From positions 1 through 64,000 of the forward strand of contig JABHDC010000249.1 in NCBI GenBank assembly GCA_018673255.1: DNA of 64,000 nt, in the 5' to 3' direction. The stretch is from Gemmatimonadota bacterium. Lineage in GTDB: Bacteria > Latescibacterota > UBA2968 > UBA8231. The translations under genes were made by a program, and so were the position numbers. Each line of letters opens with the position of its first letter. Positions within the stretch are counted from its first letter, which is position 1. This document shows, in pieces, positions 17,035-26,265 of this stretch. The notes below the pieces were generated by a model. The model was not told where the DNA came from, did no database searches, and saw nothing but the letters and a program-made list of their open reading frames with translations.

Positions 17035-17106
17035 GTCGCCTGCGCGGCGACTGTGTGCAAGTGACCGGTCAAGGCGGCGCGACTCGCATCCGGCCCATGT
17101 GGCCGG
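17035..17106. terminator. Two hairpins between convergent genes
   Basis: GTCGCC/GGCGAC at 17035-17051 (5-nt loop) and CCGGCC/GGCCGG at 17090-17106 (5-nt loop) fill the 112-bp gap between the oxidoreductase and the SulP gene. Neither has a T-run, so they are probable but not certain terminators. Confidence 0.4.
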
Positions 17107-17133
17107 GTGTCCATCAGCCGAGCATCAACAAGT

Positions 17134-18861
17134 CTAGATGGAGTACGTGTCCGGGTTCTCGGAGTGCCTGGCACCCCGTAAGGGGCTGCGCACCCGCGCG
17201 CCAAGTTCCAGCTGCGACCACAGGTGATCGAGGGCGTGCTGATTCCAGGCAAAAAGGTGATCCTCGCCGATTTCCTCCAGCAGGCCATCTCGGGCCAGTA
17301 CCTTCCGAACGTTTCCCTTCAGCCGTGTCACGAAGATGTCGATCCCGCCGGCGCGCAGATCCTCCACGAGTCGCCGCAGGGTTTCCACACCGGTTGCATC
17401 GATGCGATTGATGCCGCCCGCATCCAGCACGATGTAGCGCAGGTCCGGCAATCGTGCCAGGGCTTCCAGCACCTTGTCCTCGAAATAGGCGGCCGCTCCG
17501 TAGTACAGCCGGGCGTCGAAGCGGATGATGGCAATGTATCGATCCAGTTCGAGACCGTGCGCATCCGCGTCCACCAAGGTGCCGTCTCTGTCGCGCGCCA
17601 GATAGGCCACGTGGGGCCGCATCGTGCGTCGAAGGAAGTGGGCCAGAGACAGAGCCACCCCTGTGCCGATGCCCCAGTGAAGTTGGGGGGCCATGGCCAG
17701 TGTCACGAGGAAAGTGATGATGGCAATGGCGCCATCGGCCCGTGACACGCGCCATGCACGGCCAACGGCTCTGATCCGCAGAAGGCTGAGTACGGCCATG
17801 ACGATGACGATGGCCAGGGTCGCCTGTGGCAGATGATAGAACAGGGGCGTCAGGAACAGCAGGGTCAGAACGACGACACCGCTGGTCACGGCCGACGACA
17901 GGCCACTGGCAGCACCACAGCTGAAGTTGATCGCTGAGCGTGAGAAGGAGCCTGACACGGCGTAGCTGTTGAAGACGCCACCGACCAGATTGGCCATGCC
18001 CTGGCCGATCAATTCCTGATTGATGTCGATGTGTTGTTTCGTCCGCGCCGCGATGGTGCGGGCAATGGACATGGCCTCCATCAAGCCGATCAGGGTCAGC
18101 ACCAGCGCACCGGGGAGCAACTGCCACATGATACCCGTGTCGATGGCCGGCACGGCGAAGGCGGGCAACCCGCGGGGGATCTGCCCGACGATCGCCCCTT
18201 CATAACCCAGGGCCCAGGACAGCACCGTGGTGACGACGACGGCGATCAGAACGCGTTCGTGCCGGTGTCGCAGCCCAAGCATGATTGCCAGCGCCAGCGC
18301 TGCCATGGCGAGGGTCAGCCACTCGACACCAGCTGTTGCTCGCTGGACCTCGACCCAGATGGAGGCGAGAAACAGGTCTTCGTGACCGCGCTCGACGCCG
18401 AGGATCCCGTGTAACTGCGAACCGGCGATGATCAGGGCGGCGGCATTGCTAAAACCCACCACGACGGGAGTGGAGAGCAGGTTGACGAGGATCCCCAGAC
18501 GCAACAGACCGAGACCCACTCGCAGAACACCGACGAGCAAGGCGAGCAGGATCGATGCATGGACAAAGTCCTGTGTCGACGTGAGCCCAAGACTGCCGAC
18601 GGTGGCAGCGCTGATCAGGGAGGCCATGGCGACCGGGCCGGTTGCCAGTTGCCGCGACGAGCCCCAGAAGGCGGCGATGATGGGGGGCAGGAAGGCGGCG
18701 TAGAGACCATAGACGGCAGGTAATCCAGCCAGGCGCGCGTAGGCCATCGCCTGCGGGACCAGGACGGTGGCGACGGTGATCCCCGCGATCAGATCACGGC
18801 GAATCTCGTCACGGCCGAGTCGTGGAAGCCAGGTAAGGAAAGGGAAGAAACGCTGGATCAA
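17134..18861 (-). CDS. SulP-family anion permease with STAS domain
   Basis: A 575-residue inner-membrane transporter of the SulP/SLC26 family (sulfate, bicarbonate or other anions). The N-terminal signature 'VATVLVPQAMAYARLAGLP' near 30-48 and 'YGLYAAFLPPIIAAFWGSSR' are classic. About a dozen hydrophobic segments run to ~400, then a cytoplasmic STAS domain (~430-550) with 'LRYIVLDAGGINRIDATGVETL', its conserved core (split here for length). The first codon appears to be TTG at 18861; the Shine-Dalgarno site is weak, so the start is less sure. Substrate cannot be read from sequence. Confidence 0.88.
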   Translation of the reverse strand: MIQRFFPFLTWLPRLGRDEIRRDLIAGITVATVLVPQAMAYARLAGLPAVYGLYAAFLPPIIAAFWGSSRQLATGPVAMASLISAATVGSLGLTSTQDFVHASILLALLVGVLRVGLGLLRLGILVNLLSTPVVVGFSNAAALIIAGSQLHGILGVERGHEDLFLASIWVEVQRATAGVEWLTLAMAALALAIMLGLRHRHERVLIAVVVTTVLSWALGYEGAIVGQIPRGLPAFAVPAIDTGIMWQLLPGALVLTLIGLMEAMSIARTIAARTKQHIDINQELIGQGMANLVGGVFNSYAVSGSFSRSAINFSCGAASGLSSAVTSGVVVLTLLFLTPLFYHLPQATLAIVIVMAVLSLLRIRAVGRAWRVSRADGAIAIITFLVTLAMAPQLHWGIGTGVALSLAHFLRRTMRPHVAYLARDRDGTLVDADAHGLELDRYIAIIRFDARLYYGAAAYFEDKVLEALARLPDLRYIVLDAGGINRIDATGVETLRRLVEDLRAGGIDIFVTRLKGNVRKVLARDGLLEEIGEDHLFAWNQHALDHLWSQLELGARVRSPLRGARHSENPDTYSI

Positions 18862-19000
18862 CCGTTATCCGTCATAGAATTGAGAGATGTTCGATGTCTG
18901 GCGCTGCCGGATCTTACACGGTCGGTGACGATCCAATGCAGCGATCACCCTGTCTCCTAAGTAGCGGGGCGGCGCGCATGGCAGCAAGGTGATCTCGGTC

Positions 19001-19023
19001 CAGAGCCACTTCGGGTGGCTCTG
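19001..19023. terminator. UUCG-type hairpin after the glycosidase gene
   Basis: CAGAGCCAC-TTCG-GGTGGCTCTG: a 9-bp stem with one bulged G and a UUCG-like loop, 64 bp after the stop of the minus-strand hydrolase and upstream of the SulP gene. No T-run. The rest of the 225-bp gap 18862-19086 shows nothing else recognisable. Confidence 0.4.
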
Positions 19024-19086
19024 AAGCCGCGCCACCCGCACAGGTCGTCTATACGATCATCGGCTGATCAGCGACGCTACCTGGTC

Positions 19087-21267
19087 TCACCCGGCTTCCA
19101 CGACGAACCAGGTCACACCATTGGCTGGCACGCGAACATCGAGTGTCACACTGCCGTCGGGGGCGACTGCGTATCGCTGCCCCGATCCCTCCTGCTCGCG
19201 GATCAGCGCAACGTCACTCAGTCCGGTGTAATAGAGGGGCAGCCGCCATGATCGGGTCACCTCGACATCCAGTGGGTTGAAGACCATCGCCAGACCGCGG
19301 ACATCCCCGAAGGGATCCACATGCAGGAAGCCATCCAGATCGCGCGCGTCAGGACGGCGCAGGTGGATGATGTCGGCCTCCAGGATCTGGCGATACTTCT
19401 TGTAGAAGTCGACCCACTTCTTCACGACGGTGCGCGTCCGGTCCGTGTCATAGAGTCGTGCGCCGCGATAACATGCCTGTACGCCAGCGCCGAAGTTCTG
19501 CGCCAGGTGTGCCTCGTAGGCATCCAGGTGGTCATGCAGGGGCTCGAGGGTGGCTGCCTCGCCGCCACCGTGGTATTCGACGAGGGGGACAAACATCCAC
19601 CCCATGCTCGGTGACTTCTCCCACGTACCATCGTAGATATTCTGGCGCCCCAGGATGATCTGCTGTTCCCGTGGCAGCGACCAGTTTACCTCGCGATAAC
19701 CCATGCCATTCTTGTTCGAGCCATTCAGGAAATACCAGTCCGGCACATTCAGGTAGATGCCCCGCTCGCGGCACCAGCGATAGAAGGCGGTGATCCTGAG
19801 CCATTGCGTCCACTGGGAGTCGGCCAGTCCTCGATGGCCGGGATGATCTGTCGAAGCGCAGACATCTCCCGGGTAGGAGCCGTCGTGTTCGAGGATGTCG
19901 AGACCCGTGTGTTCGTACAACTGCTCGAGTTTGCGGAAGTAGTCCTGCCCCCAGGCAGATTCCAGGCAGGGGGAGTTGCCGAAGGCGCCGTGCCCCCGCT
20001 CACCACTGTCGGGATCGATGATATCATCGGTGTCGCTGACGGCGCGACTGGCCAGTAGCGAATACCCACCCAGTTCGATGCCGCGCTCGTGCGCGTAGTC
20101 AGCCAGTTCCTTCAGCTCATCCAGGTAGGCTTCTTCTTCATTTTCCGCATCGAAGCCGGAGCCGAAGGTGAGGATGACCATCTCGAATCCGACATCCTCA
20201 CACTGGTCGATGGCGGCCTTCACCGATTCGGGATCGGCGTGGCGCACGTGCATGAGAATCGGGTTCTCCGTCGTCCAGGGCGCTACGGTGCGGTAGAAGC
20301 GTCGTAGCGCCAGGCCGCGACGTTCACGTTCCGTGCTGTCCGGGCACACGAGGAAGGTGCGGAAGCTGGTCAGTGTGTCACCCGGTGCCAGCTCAGTATC
20401 TGGACCCAGAGGGGGACGAGTCTCCAGCAGCAATGGGGACTCGAGCAAGTAGCTGACTTGCGAGGTGTAGCGTGGGTCGGGCAACCAGCACGTGGTGACG
20501 TCGGCAGACCGAGCGGTCATGCCGTGAAAGGCATAGTCGCTTTCGACGTGCAGACCCGGATAAGGCCAGCCTTTCTGACCTTCGACGCAGCTTTCGTAGT
20601 CGACGACGGCGAGGCATTCCACGGAGAACTGTTCGACGCGCAGGGGCCGATCAGTCGTATTCCTGATCTCCAACCATTTCGCCAGTACGGGCACGCCGTC
20701 GTACAGCTCATAGTGGACGGTCACTTCCGCCGCGGCCTCTGAGCTGGCCCGGTCACTGGAATCGCCCGGGCCGGCGCCGTTCGACTGCGCGTAGTGCATG
20801 GTGAGCCGCACACCTGGCGGCGGCCACGGCTGGTCACCGTGATGGCGACAGCGTCGCCACTGGAATGGCGGCATGGTCTGGCCGGTCTCGATGCCGACCA
20901 ACTGCAAGGCGTTAGCAGGTGACGTCATCGTTTCGACCCACTCACGCCGCAAGTAGCCGAACTCGGGTTGGCCAACCAGGCCGCCTACGTCGAGATCTTC
21001 ACCATCGATTCGAACCCGGGCCTCGGGTGAGACCGCACGCAGGATCGAATCACCAGTCACCAGATTGTCGAAGGCGACGGTCGCGCCATTGGGGTTCAAT
21101 CGGAAGGCCCGTCGGATCAGACCATTGCTCAGACTGATTGTATTGTGCGCGTCCGCGCTGCGGCTCACGACGGCAGGTTGCGAAACTCCCTCGACCAGCC
21201 AGTCGGTGTCGATCGGCGTGGTATCTTCAGCGGGTAGATCAGCGATAAATGTGTCGAAGGCATTCAC
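19087..21267 (-). CDS. Putative alpha-galactosidase-like (clan GH-D) glycoside hydrolase
   Basis: A 726-residue protein without a signal peptide. The order suits melibiase-like enzymes: an N-terminal beta-sandwich (~40-330), a TIM barrel (~340-620) and a C-terminal beta domain ending 'VRVPANGVTWFVVEAG'. In the barrel, 'GLDILEHDGSYPGDVC' near 450 is where clan GH-D enzymes carry the nucleophile aspartate, and 'ERGIYLNVPDWYFLNGSNKN' follows. Specific family and substrate are not certain. Translation begins at GTG with GGAG 8 bp upstream. It is divergent from the alcohol dehydrogenase-like gene. Confidence 0.6.
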   Translation of the reverse strand: MNAFDTFIADLPAEDTTPIDTDWLVEGVSQPAVVSRSADAHNTISLSNGLIRRAFRLNPNGATVAFDNLVTGDSILRAVSPEARVRIDGEDLDVGGLVGQPEFGYLRREWVETMTSPANALQLVGIETGQTMPPFQWRRCRHHGDQPWPPPGVRLTMHYAQSNGAGPGDSSDRASSEAAAEVTVHYELYDGVPVLAKWLEIRNTTDRPLRVEQFSVECLAVVDYESCVEGQKGWPYPGLHVESDYAFHGMTARSADVTTCWLPDPRYTSQVSYLLESPLLLETRPPLGPDTELAPGDTLTSFRTFLVCPDSTERERRGLALRRFYRTVAPWTTENPILMHVRHADPESVKAAIDQCEDVGFEMVILTFGSGFDAENEEEAYLDELKELADYAHERGIELGGYSLLASRAVSDTDDIIDPDSGERGHGAFGNSPCLESAWGQDYFRKLEQLYEHTGLDILEHDGSYPGDVCASTDHPGHRGLADSQWTQWLRITAFYRWCRERGIYLNVPDWYFLNGSNKNGMGYREVNWSLPREQQIILGRQNIYDGTWEKSPSMGWMFVPLVEYHGGGEAATLEPLHDHLDAYEAHLAQNFGAGVQACYRGARLYDTDRTRTVVKKWVDFYKKYRQILEADIIHLRRPDARDLDGFLHVDPFGDVRGLAMVFNPLDVEVTRSWRLPLYYTGLSDVALIREQEGSGQRYAVAPDGSVTLDVRVPANGVTWFVVEAG

Positions 21268-21311
21268 GCGAGAGACTCCCGGGCGTACGTTCGGGCGAAG
21301 AGGAGGAGATC

Positions 21312-22328
21312 ATGAAGAAAGCCGTCATCGAAGCCAAGGGGAAATCCGGGATCGTCGAAGTCGACGATCCCATCGCCAGGCAAGACTGGGTTGTGGTGAA
21401 GATTCACACGGCGCCCATGTGCACCGAATACAAGGGATTCCTCACCGGTCATGCGGCAACCGATCTGGGACATGAAGCGGCAGGCGAAGTCGTAGACGTG
21501 GCCCAACCGGGCAAGGTCAGCATTGGCGATCGCGTGGTGGTCATGCCCGGGACCTCCTGCGGCACGTGCACGCACTGTCTCACCGGCGAATACATCCACT
21601 GCGAGCAGATGATCGACGTGGGCGAATTCACTCAGGGTGGTGAGGGACGGGCGACGATGGCGCAGTATCTCATCAAGGCCGACTGGCTCCTGCCGCCCAT
21701 ACCGGACGCCGTCTCCTACGATCATGCCTCACTGGCCTGTTGCGGCCTCGGCCCGTCCTTCGGGGCGCTGACGCGCATGCGGGTCGATGCCTTCGACACC
21801 ATCCTCATCACCGGTCTGGGCCCGGTCGGTCTGGGCGGGGTCATCAATGCCGTCTATCGGGGTGCCCGTGTGATTGCCGTCGATGCACAGCCCTGGCGGG
21901 CACAACGCGCGCTCGATCTTGGGGCTGAGGTGGTTCTGGCGCCAGACGATTCGACCCTGGCGGCCATTCGAGATCTCACCGGTGGCATCGGCGTGGACAA
22001 GGCGCTCGACTGCTCCGGATCTGTCGCGGCCCATCGACTCTGTATCGACGCCACGCGACGTCGAGGCCAGGTGGCTTTTGTCGGTGAATGCAGCGACGAC
22101 ACAGCGATTCGGATCTCCCCCGACATGATCCGCAAAGGGCTGACGCTGGTTGGCTCCTGGCACTATAACCTGCGTGACGCGGCGGCGATCTTGCGGATCA
22201 TCGAAGAGCGGCCGGCCGTGATGGATCGCCTCATCTCTCACGTCTTTCCGATGGATGACATCCAGACCGCCTTCGAACTGCAGGAGACGGGTGATTGCGC
22301 CAAAGTGCTGCTGCACCCCTGGGCTTGA
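21312..22328 (+). CDS. Zinc-dependent MDR alcohol dehydrogenase
   Basis: A 338-residue medium-chain dehydrogenase/reductase. Catalytic zinc ligands are Cys37 and the 'GHE' pair (54-55); structural zinc cysteines are 83, 86, 89 and 97 ('CGTCTHC...C'). The Rossmann motif 'GLGPVGLGG' lies near 170. This family oxidises polyols such as threonine, sorbitol or galactitol with NAD. The ATG at 21312 has GAGGAGG 6 bp upstream. Its position next to a glycosidase suggests a sugar-derived substrate, which is inference. Confidence 0.88.
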   Translation: MKKAVIEAKGKSGIVEVDDPIARQDWVVVKIHTAPMCTEYKGFLTGHAATDLGHEAAGEVVDVAQPGKVSIGDRVVVMPGTSCGTCTHCLTGEYIHCEQMIDVGEFTQGGEGRATMAQYLIKADWLLPPIPDAVSYDHASLACCGLGPSFGALTRMRVDAFDTILITGLGPVGLGGVINAVYRGARVIAVDAQPWRAQRALDLGAEVVLAPDDSTLAAIRDLTGGIGVDKALDCSGSVAAHRLCIDATRRRGQVAFVGECSDDTAIRISPDMIRKGLTLVGSWHYNLRDAAAILRIIEERPAVMDRLISHVFPMDDIQTAFELQETGDCAKVLLHPWA

Positions 22329-22448
22329 GCGCCCGAGGCGTGGGCCACTTTCGCAAGCCTCCACATGCGGGGACATGTGGGTCGGTGTGCCACAGAGGGA
22401 TGCCGTCGAAGACTCGGGAACGCTCTCTTCGGCACCCCGAACACGGGC

Positions 22449-22859
22449 CTACCGCGACTGGGCCTCTTCCAGCGAGCCCACCAGATTGGCATGCACCCAC
22501 ACGGTGTCTGCGTCTCTGGCGACGGCGCACCAGGCGCCCCTGCCGAAGAGCACCGTGACCGGGTCGCCTCGTTTCAGTGTGCCGACGATCTTGTGATCTC
22601 TGCTGGGCCCGGCGCGAAGCCGAACGCCGTCGCCGACGATGTGGAGTTGTGTGCCTGCCAGTTGCGAGACGGTTGGCTCGCCGTCAGGTGTAGTCGCGGG
22701 GTCAATAGCAGGGGCGGCACAGCTGTTGAGAACCGCAATCGAGACGACGACGATGGCGGCACAAAGGAAGCGGGTGGCGATGTCGGCAACTCCTTCGGGG
22801 GTGTTGTGACCGGGCGGGCGACGATGATAGAGGCTGCCCCCACGCGGCCGACCCGTCAA
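22449..22859 (-). CDS. SH3b-domain lipoprotein
   Basis: A small lipoprotein with a single bacterial SH3 domain (about 70-130: 'VRLRAGPSRDHKIVGTLKRG', then 'DTVWVHANLV'), which usually binds cell-wall peptides or partner proteins. The lipobox 'VLNSC' places acylation on Cys47 of the longest frame. The start is odd: TTG at 22859 gives a long charged leader. A strong GAAGGAG sits 8 bp before an ATC codon at 22781, from which the product would begin with a textbook lipoprotein signal. I cannot decide between these. Confidence 0.6.
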   Translation of the reverse strand: MTGRPRGGSLYHRRPPGHNTPEGVADIATRFLCAAIVVVSIAVLNSCAAPAIDPATTPDGEPTVSQLAGTQLHIVGDGVRLRAGPSRDHKIVGTLKRGDPVTVLFGRGAWCAVARDADTVWVHANLVGSLEEAQSR

Positions 22860-22943
22860 GTGGCAGCCCTGTGCTGAAGGTCTGAAGTCTGAAGCGAAGG
22901 CAGAGCAGAGATCGGGGGTGTGCCGGGGAGTGCGCGCCCCCGG

Positions 22944-24074
22944 TCACGTTCTGGGCCAGCTGCCGTACTCCCAGGCCGCGTCGAGGAAGGCGCGGTAGTT
23001 GTCGAAGACGCGGGGATCGGGTTGCTCTTCATATGGACCGGCCGTGGGCGACAGGATCAGACGCCTACCGGCGGCCTTATCCAGGGTCTCTCTCACCAGA
23101 CGCTGCATCTGAGTCGGTTCGAGAGCGCGGAACTCGTCGTATTGGATGTTGCCGATGAGAGTAATATCGTCGCCGATGGCGTCGAACGCCTGAGCGTGCG
23201 TGCAGTCGCCGATGGGGGGCGCTTCGATGGTGTGCAGGCCGTCGGGGCCCATGGTGAGGAAGTCGGGCAGGATCTCGGCAATCTGCCCGTGGTAGTGCTG
23301 GATGACCTTCTTGCCGTGTCCGTGGATGAGCCCGATGAGCTCGCGGGCAAAGGGGACGATCCAGCGCTGGAAGGTGTCGCGGCTGACCAGGGGCGGCGAG
23401 GCGAGCTCGCTGCCCACGAGGAAGTACACATCGGCCAGGTCGCGCTCGAGGCACCACGTGTAGATCAGTCGGAAGCGCTCCATCAGCCGCTCTAGCAGCC
23501 CGACCACGACATCGTCGTGGGTGATCGACCAGATGGCGTATTCCTCGAGATCCGACGAACCGTAGAGCGCGCCGATGGGCTCGCCCAGGTCGAGCATCAT
23601 AGCGCCGAGATGCTCGGGGAACTCGGCTCGCTCCTCGAGATACCGGGGCAGCAGGGCATCGAGTGCCGCGTACAGACGCGCGGGGTCGGTCTCGATGGGG
23701 AGGGCGGCGTACGCCTCGAGGTCCTCGGCACTGGCCAGCAGTTTCACCCGATCGGCCGGGGCGTCGACCGGACCGGTCTGGCTGTATATGCTGACATCGC
23801 CGCACTCGAGCCAGCTTCTGGTGACCGGGCCTCCGGGCGTGTTGATCTGTTCCTGTCGAGAGACCACGTCTTGGGTGTGCAGGGGGGCGCTGAGATTGCG
23901 GCGGTTAAGGGTGACGGCTCGCTCCACAGCAAGCTCATGGACGGGCAGATACTGAGGGTGGGAGCGCACATCGACGTAGTAGCCGGTGGGATGGTAAGGG
24001 AAGAGCAGCCAAACCGGAACGCGATCGGTGGGCTCGCCGGCCAGGGCGGCGAAGAGGCGCTCTCGACTATTCAC
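22944..24074 (-). CDS. Uroporphyrinogen decarboxylase (URO-D) family protein 1
   Basis: A 376-residue URO-D-superfamily TIM barrel. The N-terminus 'SRERLFAALAGEPTDRVPVW' is the family opening, and 'FARELIGLIHGHGKKVIQHYHG' with 'PDGLHTIEAPPIGD' correspond to the metal/substrate region of corrinoid methyltransferase-like members (MtaA/MtbA). Many such genes in catabolic clusters are not haem enzymes but move methyl groups or act on unknown substrates, and the lack of haem genes here fits that. It starts at GTG, 39 bp after a paralogue, so the pair is one operon. Confidence 0.8.
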   Translation of the reverse strand: MNSRERLFAALAGEPTDRVPVWLLFPYHPTGYYVDVRSHPQYLPVHELAVERAVTLNRRNLSAPLHTQDVVSRQEQINTPGGPVTRSWLECGDVSIYSQTGPVDAPADRVKLLASAEDLEAYAALPIETDPARLYAALDALLPRYLEERAEFPEHLGAMMLDLGEPIGALYGSSDLEEYAIWSITHDDVVVGLLERLMERFRLIYTWCLERDLADVYFLVGSELASPPLVSRDTFQRWIVPFARELIGLIHGHGKKVIQHYHGQIAEILPDFLTMGPDGLHTIEAPPIGDCTHAQAFDAIGDDITLIGNIQYDEFRALEPTQMQRLVRETLDKAAGRRLILSPTAGPYEEQPDPRVFDNYRAFLDAAWEYGSWPRT

Positions 24075-24113
24075 AGGGCGAGCCTATACAGCTGGAAATC
24101 CGTCACCGGATGG

Positions 24114-25130
24114 TCAAGCGCTCAAGAGGCTCTGCGAGCGTCGCCCGGCTTCCTCGCCGTATTCGGCGAACAACGCCAGATACAACTGATACTCGTCGTA
24201 TGACACGCCGGGTGGTGTCTGGTGATCGCAGCTGACGATGTATCCCCCCTGGGCGGCCACGGGAAGATGGCGCTCGAACTCGGCGCGCATGGCTGCTTCA
24301 CCCTTGTTCATCACCATCTTGTCGAAGTGGCCGATGAAACGCATGCGCGGGTGTTCCTGCCGCAGCACGGCCATGTCGACCCCGGCCTGTCGCTCCAGGG
24401 GCAGGATCCCTTCGATGCCGACCTCTTCGAACCAGTGCGCCGGCACGGTGATGTCGCCATCTGAATCGATGATGGCAATGATGCCGCGCTCGTGGAGCAC
24501 GGGCAGGATCCGGCGGTAGTAGGGGGCCATGAATTCATTGAAGAGATCCTGCGACAACATCGGCCCGTGGTTGTAGCTCATGTCTTCACCGAAGGTCATG
24601 AAGTCGGGCGTGCAGATGGCGCAGACCTCGTCAATGACCTTCAGACTGTGTTCGGTCAGGTCGTGGTTGATGCGGTGCATGAGGTCGGGTTGGTCGAAGA
24701 AGGCATACAGGTGACGTTCGATGCCGAGCAGGGTCCGGGCGAACCAGAAGTAGCCATCGAGGGTGAACCATAGTGCCACGTCACCTTCGGCCTGCAGGCG
24801 GGCGCGCTCCTGCCAACTGACCTCGTCAACGGCGGGCAGTGGATACAGATGGGGGAGCATCGCCTCGTATTCGGCTTCGTTGGTGAGGATACCCGCCCCG
24901 TGATGGGCCGGTGCTGGACAACCCGAACCGCGCGGCCTGAACCACTCCTGCATATACACGTCGAGGCCGAAGTGACGGCAGATGTCGTAGCGATCGGTGA
25001 GATCCGCCGGCAGTTGCTCCGTGTGCCAGCGATCGATGGTTTGCGTCCACCAACCGGCCCACTCGACGATGGGCAGCCGGTCGAAGGGCTGGAAATTCAT
25101 GACGGCCTGGAATCGTTCACGTGTATTCAT
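24114..25130 (-). CDS. URO-D family protein 2
   Basis: A 338-residue paralogue of the next gene. 'NTRERFQAVMNFQPFDRLPIVEW' opens it (split in use); 'FMTFGEDMSYNHGPMLS' and 'VDMAVLRQEHPRMRFIGHFDK' mark the barrel, and 'GGYIVSCDHQTPPGVSYDEY' is the typical C-terminal strand of URO-D-like methyltransferases. The ATG at 25130 lies 10 bp after GAGGAG. It is divergent from an AraC regulator, which likely controls the pair. The exact reaction is unknown. Confidence 0.82.
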   Translation of the reverse strand: MNTRERFQAVMNFQPFDRLPIVEWAGWWTQTIDRWHTEQLPADLTDRYDICRHFGLDVYMQEWFRPRGSGCPAPAHHGAGILTNEAEYEAMLPHLYPLPAVDEVSWQERARLQAEGDVALWFTLDGYFWFARTLLGIERHLYAFFDQPDLMHRINHDLTEHSLKVIDEVCAICTPDFMTFGEDMSYNHGPMLSQDLFNEFMAPYYRRILPVLHERGIIAIIDSDGDITVPAHWFEEVGIEGILPLERQAGVDMAVLRQEHPRMRFIGHFDKMVMNKGEAAMRAEFERHLPVAAQGGYIVSCDHQTPPGVSYDEYQLYLALFAEYGEEAGRRSQSLLSA

Positions 25131-25143
25131 GGCAATCATACTC

Positions 25144-25196
25144 CTCAACTGTTCGCTTGCAGGCAAGCGGTGAGGCGGCGCGCAGGTGGAGTTGAG
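25144..25196. promoter_or_regulatory. Nested inverted repeats in the URO-D/AraC divergent region
   Basis: A near-palindrome CGCTTGC-AG-GCAAGCG (25154-25169) sits inside a wider inverted repeat CTCAACT (25144-25150) / AGTTGAG (25190-25196). The 132-bp region separates the URO-D operon and the araC-type gene, so an operator for the regulator is the simplest reading. The left CTCAACT overlaps the URO-D Shine-Dalgarno region. Confidence 0.4.
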
Positions 25197-25262
25197 TCTG
25201 GAGCAACTGGCCGACCGTATGCCACAGTTGCCAGCCGGCCCGCCGTGAGCTTGCCTTAAGTC

Positions 25263-26132
25263 ATGCTGAACCTCTACGAATCCGTGCGCACGAGCGCCAA
25301 GTTCAATACGCTGGAGATCGGTGAATTCCTCTTCACCGAGTACACCTGTCCCCTGCCAGATCGTCACGTCGGCGTGTGGGCCCATTCCGATTACCTCATC
25401 CACGTCGTCAGCGGAACCAAGATCTGGCACACGACCACTGCGAAGTGGACGGCGACGGCCGGACAGAGCCTGTTCTTCAAGAAGGGGGCGGCCATCGTCG
25501 AACAGGACTTCAGTGAAGAATTCTGTCTGTTCCTGTTCTTCGTGCCCGATGACTTCGTGCGGGAAGTCGTGGCGGAGCTCGACCAGGCGACCAAGGTGGT
25601 GAATCCCAACCTTTCGTCGGCGCCAGCGATTCGCGTTGAGGATGACGTACCGCTGAGCTCTTTCTATCAGTCCATGATGGCCTACTTCACCGGTGATGAA
25701 AAGCCGGCAGAGCCGATGCTCCGCGTCAAGATGAGAGAGCTCATCACGGGTATTCTGACGAGTCGGCGCAATCAGGAACTGGCCGATTATCTTCGTGGTC
25801 AGTCGACGGGTGAGTCATCATCGATCGCGGCCATCATGGAGGAGAATTTCCGCTACAATCTTCCCCTCGAGGACTTCGCCAACCTGTGTCACCGGTCCTT
25901 GTCCTCCTTCAAACGCGACTTCCGGAAACATTACGATGCGTCTCCCGGCCGCTGGCTGCTCGCCAGGCGCCTGGAGCGGGCCGCTGTTCAGCTCAAGACG
26001 TCTGACGCAGGCGTGTCACAAATCGCCTTTGACTGTGGCTTCGAGGATCTGTCTCACTTCAGCAAGGCGTTCAAGAAACAACACGGTGTTTCCCCCTCCG
26101 GCTATCGGGATATCTCCCTTTCCGGCGTCTGA
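25263..26132 (+). CDS. AraC-family transcriptional regulator
   Basis: A 289-residue regulator. The N-terminal half has the beta-rich ligand-binding fold of ExsA-like AraC proteins ('LIHVVSGTKIWHTT', 'GQSLFFKKGAAIVEQDF'). The C-terminal domain (~185-285) has two helix-turn-helix motifs: 'LPLEDFANLCHRSLSSFKRD' and 'GVSQIAFDCGFEDLSHFSKA', ending in the standard 'KKQHGVSPSGYR'. It probably governs the divergent URO-D pair, the downstream acyl-CoA dehydrogenase-like gene, or both. The ligand is unknown. Confidence 0.9.
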   Translation: MLNLYESVRTSAKFNTLEIGEFLFTEYTCPLPDRHVGVWAHSDYLIHVVSGTKIWHTTTAKWTATAGQSLFFKKGAAIVEQDFSEEFCLFLFFVPDDFVREVVAELDQATKVVNPNLSSAPAIRVEDDVPLSSFYQSMMAYFTGDEKPAEPMLRVKMRELITGILTSRRNQELADYLRGQSTGESSSIAAIMEENFRYNLPLEDFANLCHRSLSSFKRDFRKHYDASPGRWLLARRLERAAVQLKTSDAGVSQIAFDCGFEDLSHFSKAFKKQHGVSPSGYRDISLSGV

Positions 26133-26265
26133 ACTGCCCTCAGCAGTTTACTCTGGGCCGCCTGGCCAAATCACTGACCCGCACAGCCAATTTCCTCTGG
26201 TGGCGACGGTGTATTCTTGTCATGCCACACAGGATCACACCGTCACTTGATCAGGAGAAACTGTC

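Noticed and set aside
15792..17288. 498-residue minus-strand open frame
   Set aside because: It is a shadow of the oxidoreductase on the plus strand, which has a Rossmann motif, the EKP motif and a good ribosome site; the minus frame has no recognisable domain.
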